A stretch of 64,000 nt of DNA from positions 806,001-870,000 of the forward strand of contig NZ_JAFFJU010000001.1 of NCBI RefSeq assembly GCF_016924655.1, given 5' to 3'. Source of the DNA: Sphingomonas arenae (GTDB lineage: Bacteria; Pseudomonadota; Alphaproteobacteria; Sphingomonadales; Sphingomonadaceae). The translations under genes and the position numbers were made by a program. Position 1 is the first letter of the stretch, and each line of letters opens with the position of its first letter. Shown piece after piece: positions 61,601-64,000 of this stretch. Under the pieces are notes generated by a model. The model did not search any database. It was not told the origin of the DNA and was given only the letters and a program-made list of their open reading frames with translations.

Positions 61601-62800
61601 TTAAGCGGCGCGCTTCACCTCGGCGACGATCTTGGCCGCAGCGTCGCCCAGGTCGTTGGCAGCAACAATCGGCAGGCCTGAACTCGCCAGAATGTCCTTG
61701 CCTTGCTGAACGTTGGTGCCCTCGAGCCGGACCACCAGCGGAACCTTGAGGTCGACCTCACGCGCCGCGGCGACGATGCCGTCTGCGATGATGTCGCACT
61801 TCATGATGCCGCCGAAAATGTTGACCAGGATGCCCTTCACCGCCGGATCGGCAAGGATGATCTTGAACGCTGCGGTGACCTTCTCCTTGGAGGCGCCGCC
61901 GCCGACATCGAGGAAGTTGGCCGGCTCGGCGCCGTTCAGCTTGATGATGTCCATTGTCGCCATGGCGAGACCCGCGCCATTGACCATGCAGCCGATGTCG
62001 CCGTCTAGCTTGATGTAGGCGAGATCGTACTTGCTCGCCTCGATCTCCTGCGGGTCCTCCTCGGTCAGGTCGCGCAGCTCGGCCAGGTCCTTGTGGCGGA
62101 ACATGGCGTTGGAGTCGAAGCCGACCTTGGCGTCAAGCACCATCAGCTTGCCGTCGTCGGTGATCGCCAGCGGATTGATCTCGATTTGCGAGGCGTCGGT
62201 ACCCTGGAAGGCCGCGTACAGGCCGGCGAGCACCTTTGCCGCCTGCTTGGCGAGGTCCCCCGTGAGCCCGAGCGCTGCCGCCACCGAGCGACCATGGTGG
62301 GGCATCAGGCCGGTCGCAGGATCGATGGTGATGGTGTGGATCTTCTCCGGCGTCTCGTGCGCCACATCCTCGATGTTCATGCCGCCCTCGGTGGAGGCGA
62401 CCACCGCGATGCGGCCGGTTTCGCGGTCGACCAGCAGTGCCAGGTAGAACTCTTTGGCGATGTCGACGCCATCGGTGATGTACAGCCGCTGCACTTCCTT
62501 GCCGCCATCGCCCGTCTGCACGGTCACCAGCGTCTTGCCTAGCATCTCCTCGGCGTGCGCCCGAACTTCCTCGATGCTCTTGGCCAGCCGCACGCCGCCC
62601 TTGGCGTCGGGCCCGAGTTCCTTGAACTTGCCCTTGCCACGACCGCCAGCGTGGATCTGCGCCTTGACCACCCACAGCGGCCCGGGGAGCTGCTCGGCGG
62701 CCTTCACCGCCTCCTCCACACTCAACGCCGCATGACCCGCGGGTACCGGCACGCCGAACTTCGCGAGCAATTCCTTGGCCTGGTATTCGTGGATGTTCAT
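61601..62800 (-). CDS. sucC: Succinate-CoA ligase (ADP-forming) beta subunit
   Basis: A 399-residue TCA-cycle enzyme forming succinate and ATP from succinyl-CoA with SucD. The ATP-grasp N-terminal part is [113 protein letters not shown] and [15 protein letters not shown] complete it. Length is normal. SucD is not in the window and would be expected elsewhere, since the gene on the 3' side is etfB. Confidence 0.98.
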   Translation of the reverse strand: MNIHEYQAKELLAKFGVPVPAGHAALSVEEAVKAAEQLPGPLWVVKAQIHAGGRGKGKFKELGPDAKGGVRLAKSIEEVRAHAEEMLGKTLVTVQTGDGGKEVQRLYITDGVDIAKEFYLALLVDRETGRIAVVASTEGGMNIEDVAHETPEKIHTITIDPATGLMPHHGRSVAAALGLTGDLAKQAAKVLAGLYAAFQGTDASQIEINPLAITDDGKLMVLDAKVGFDSNAMFRHKDLAELRDLTEEDPQEIEASKYDLAYIKLDGDIGCMVNGAGLAMATMDIIKLNGAEPANFLDVGGGASKEKVTAAFKIILADPAVKGILVNIFGGIMKCDIIADGIVAAAREVDLKVPLVVRLEGTNVQQGKDILASSGLPIVAANDLGDAAAKIVAEVKRAA

Positions 62801-62874
62801 GCAAGATTCCCGGGATTGCGTTTGCGCGGCCCTAAAGCATGACTCCGGAAGGATGCCAAGCTAGGGAACGGGGC

Positions 62875-63960
62875 GTGAACGCAGGGCCGCCTCGACCGAT
62901 CCGCAAGATCATCCATGTCGACATGGATGCCTTTTTCGCAAGCGTGGAGCAGCGCGACAACCCGGACCTTCGGGGAAGGCCGGTGGCAGTCGGCGGCGGC
63001 CACCGCGGCGTGGTCGCGGCGGCAAGCTACGAGGCCCGCCCGTTCGGCGTGCGATCGGCCATGCCGTCCGTCACCGCCAAGCGGCGCTGCCCGGACCTGG
63101 TCTTCGTCAAGCCGCGCTTCGACGCCTATCGGGAGGTGTCGCAGCAGATCCGGCGCATCTTCGCGGATTACACCGACCTGATCGAGCCGCTCAGCCTCGA
63201 CGAAGCTTATCTCGATGTCACGGAGGACCGGCACGGGCTCGGTTCCGCGCGCGCCATTGCCGAGGACATCCGGCGGCGGATTCGGGAGGAAACCCAGCTC
63301 ACGGCGTCAGCTGGCGTGTCCTACTGCAAGTTCGTCGCGAAGCTCGCCTCCGATCAGAACAAGCCCGACGGCCTGTGTGTCATCCGGCCGCAGGATGCAC
63401 CACGCTACATCGGCTCGCTTCCGGTCGGCCGCTTCCATGGCATCGGACCCAAGACCGCCGAGAAGCTCAACCGGATGGGGATCCATACCGGAGCCGATCT
63501 CCAGGGACTGAGCCTGGCGGAACTCGAGGGACGGTTCGGCAGCTCGGGCGAATGGTACTGGCGGATCTGCCGGGGCATCGACGAGCGCCCCGTGCGCCCG
63601 CATCGGGAAGCAAAGTCCGTCAGTGCGGAGCGCACGTTCGACACGGACCTCAGCGAGCCCGAAGCCCTCACGGTTGAGCTGGAAAGGGTGGCGACACTCG
63701 CCTGGGCGCGGATCGAGCGCGCTGAGGTCGCCGGGCGAACGGTTACGCTGAAGGTCAAGTTCGCGGACTTTCAGACCATCACGCGATCCAGGAGTTTCGT
63801 CGATCCGGTGACCGACAAGGTTGGATTCACGACCGCGGGACACCATCTCCTGGCTAGTCTGTTGCCCGTGCCCAAGGGCGTCAGGCTGCTCGGCCTCGGC
63901 ATCCACAACTTAATCGTGGTTAACGCGGGCGTGCCGTTACAGCTGGGTCTGGAGATTTAA
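62875..63960 (+). CDS. dinB: DNA polymerase IV
   Basis: A 361-residue Y-family translesion polymerase. The palm motif IIHVDMDAFFASVEQRDNP carries the first catalytic Asp; SLDEAYLDVT carries the Asp-Glu pair; SAGVSYCKFVAKLASDQNKP and FHGIGPKTAEKLNRMGIHT (HhH thumb) follow, then the little-finger domain. It ends GVPLQLGLEI without an obvious beta-clamp QLxLF box, though QLGLEI is a near match. The GTG at 62875 with AGGGAA upstream is preferred; the ATG at 62839 is possible. Divergent from sucC. Nothing is seen in the last 40 bases of the window. Confidence 0.95.
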   Translation: MNAGPPRPIRKIIHVDMDAFFASVEQRDNPDLRGRPVAVGGGHRGVVAAASYEARPFGVRSAMPSVTAKRRCPDLVFVKPRFDAYREVSQQIRRIFADYTDLIEPLSLDEAYLDVTEDRHGLGSARAIAEDIRRRIREETQLTASAGVSYCKFVAKLASDQNKPDGLCVIRPQDAPRYIGSLPVGRFHGIGPKTAEKLNRMGIHTGADLQGLSLAELEGRFGSSGEWYWRICRGIDERPVRPHREAKSVSAERTFDTDLSEPEALTVELERVATLAWARIERAEVAGRTVTLKVKFADFQTITRSRSFVDPVTDKVGFTTAGHHLLASLLPVPKGVRLLGLGIHNLIVVNAGVPLQLGLEI

Positions 63961-64000
63961 GTCAGTTTGTGTTACAGACTGATTTCAGAGGCAGCCGCGA

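Overview
The window is about 64 kb of high-GC DNA. It reads as a chromosomal segment of an alphaproteobacterium, most likely order Sphingomonadales. The reasons are the gene neighbourhoods (xseA with a DUF2093 gene opposite purD; nusB-thiL-hppA-infA-maf-RNase E/G-like-yacG-tRNA-Phe; CobS/CobT near a J-domain protein and BolA), two very large TonB-dependent receptors with 'VVTG(T/S)RIP' plug starts, and a large autotransporter. This is recognition from protein sequence, not a database search. Genes are densely packed, with many ATGA, GTGA or TGATG overlaps. No non-coding gap exceeds 300 bp; the largest are 40520-40797, 5487-5732 and 19134-19365.

Layout, left to right. 1-3238 is the right end of an integrated element: two unrecognised genes and a frameshifted tyrosine recombinase lying against the 3' end of tRNA-Pro(CGG). 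3458-9546 holds a DJ-1/PfpI protein, an FprA-type ferredoxin-NADP reductase, REP-like palindromes, a PHA-system protein, an M15-like peptidase and clpB. 9560-19133 is a minus-strand block and the most interesting region: a TonB receptor, three enzymes that each carry an N-terminal helical/TPR-like region (a sulfotransferase, an Asp/Asn beta-hydroxylase and a 2OG-Fe(II) oxygenase), a PKHD-type hydroxylase and two paralogous small secreted proteins. 19366-28681 is mostly conserved housekeeping: xseA, purD, a small membrane/HhH operon, a CNNM transporter-like protein, an OmpA lipoprotein, tadA, rpmB, a Rid-family protein and an esterase-like protein. A large palindromic element that can fold as a three-way junction follows at 28730-28825.

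28839-36927 holds cobT and cobS. Between cobS and the J-domain gene sits a cassette of an HxlR-type regulator with six opposite-strand genes: two VOC proteins, DUF1428, a PhnB-like protein, a DHFR/RibD-like reductase and a GST. bolA, a large autotransporter, a pirin and an epoxide-hydrolase-like enzyme follow. 42602-48618 is the nusB to tRNA-Phe housekeeping block. 48803-52102 is a second TonB receptor, followed by an EF-hand protein, a UvsE-like endonuclease with a DHH phosphoesterase, OsmC, NhaA, a DUF885 lipoprotein, an HDAC-like amidohydrolase, a frameshifted YqhA-type gene, etfAB, sucC and dinB.

Two dispersed palindromic repeat families recur between genes. One copy of the second family runs into the 5' end of maf. 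Two genes, the integrase and the yqhA-like gene, carry single frameshifts. From one sequence I cannot tell real decay from a base-call error.
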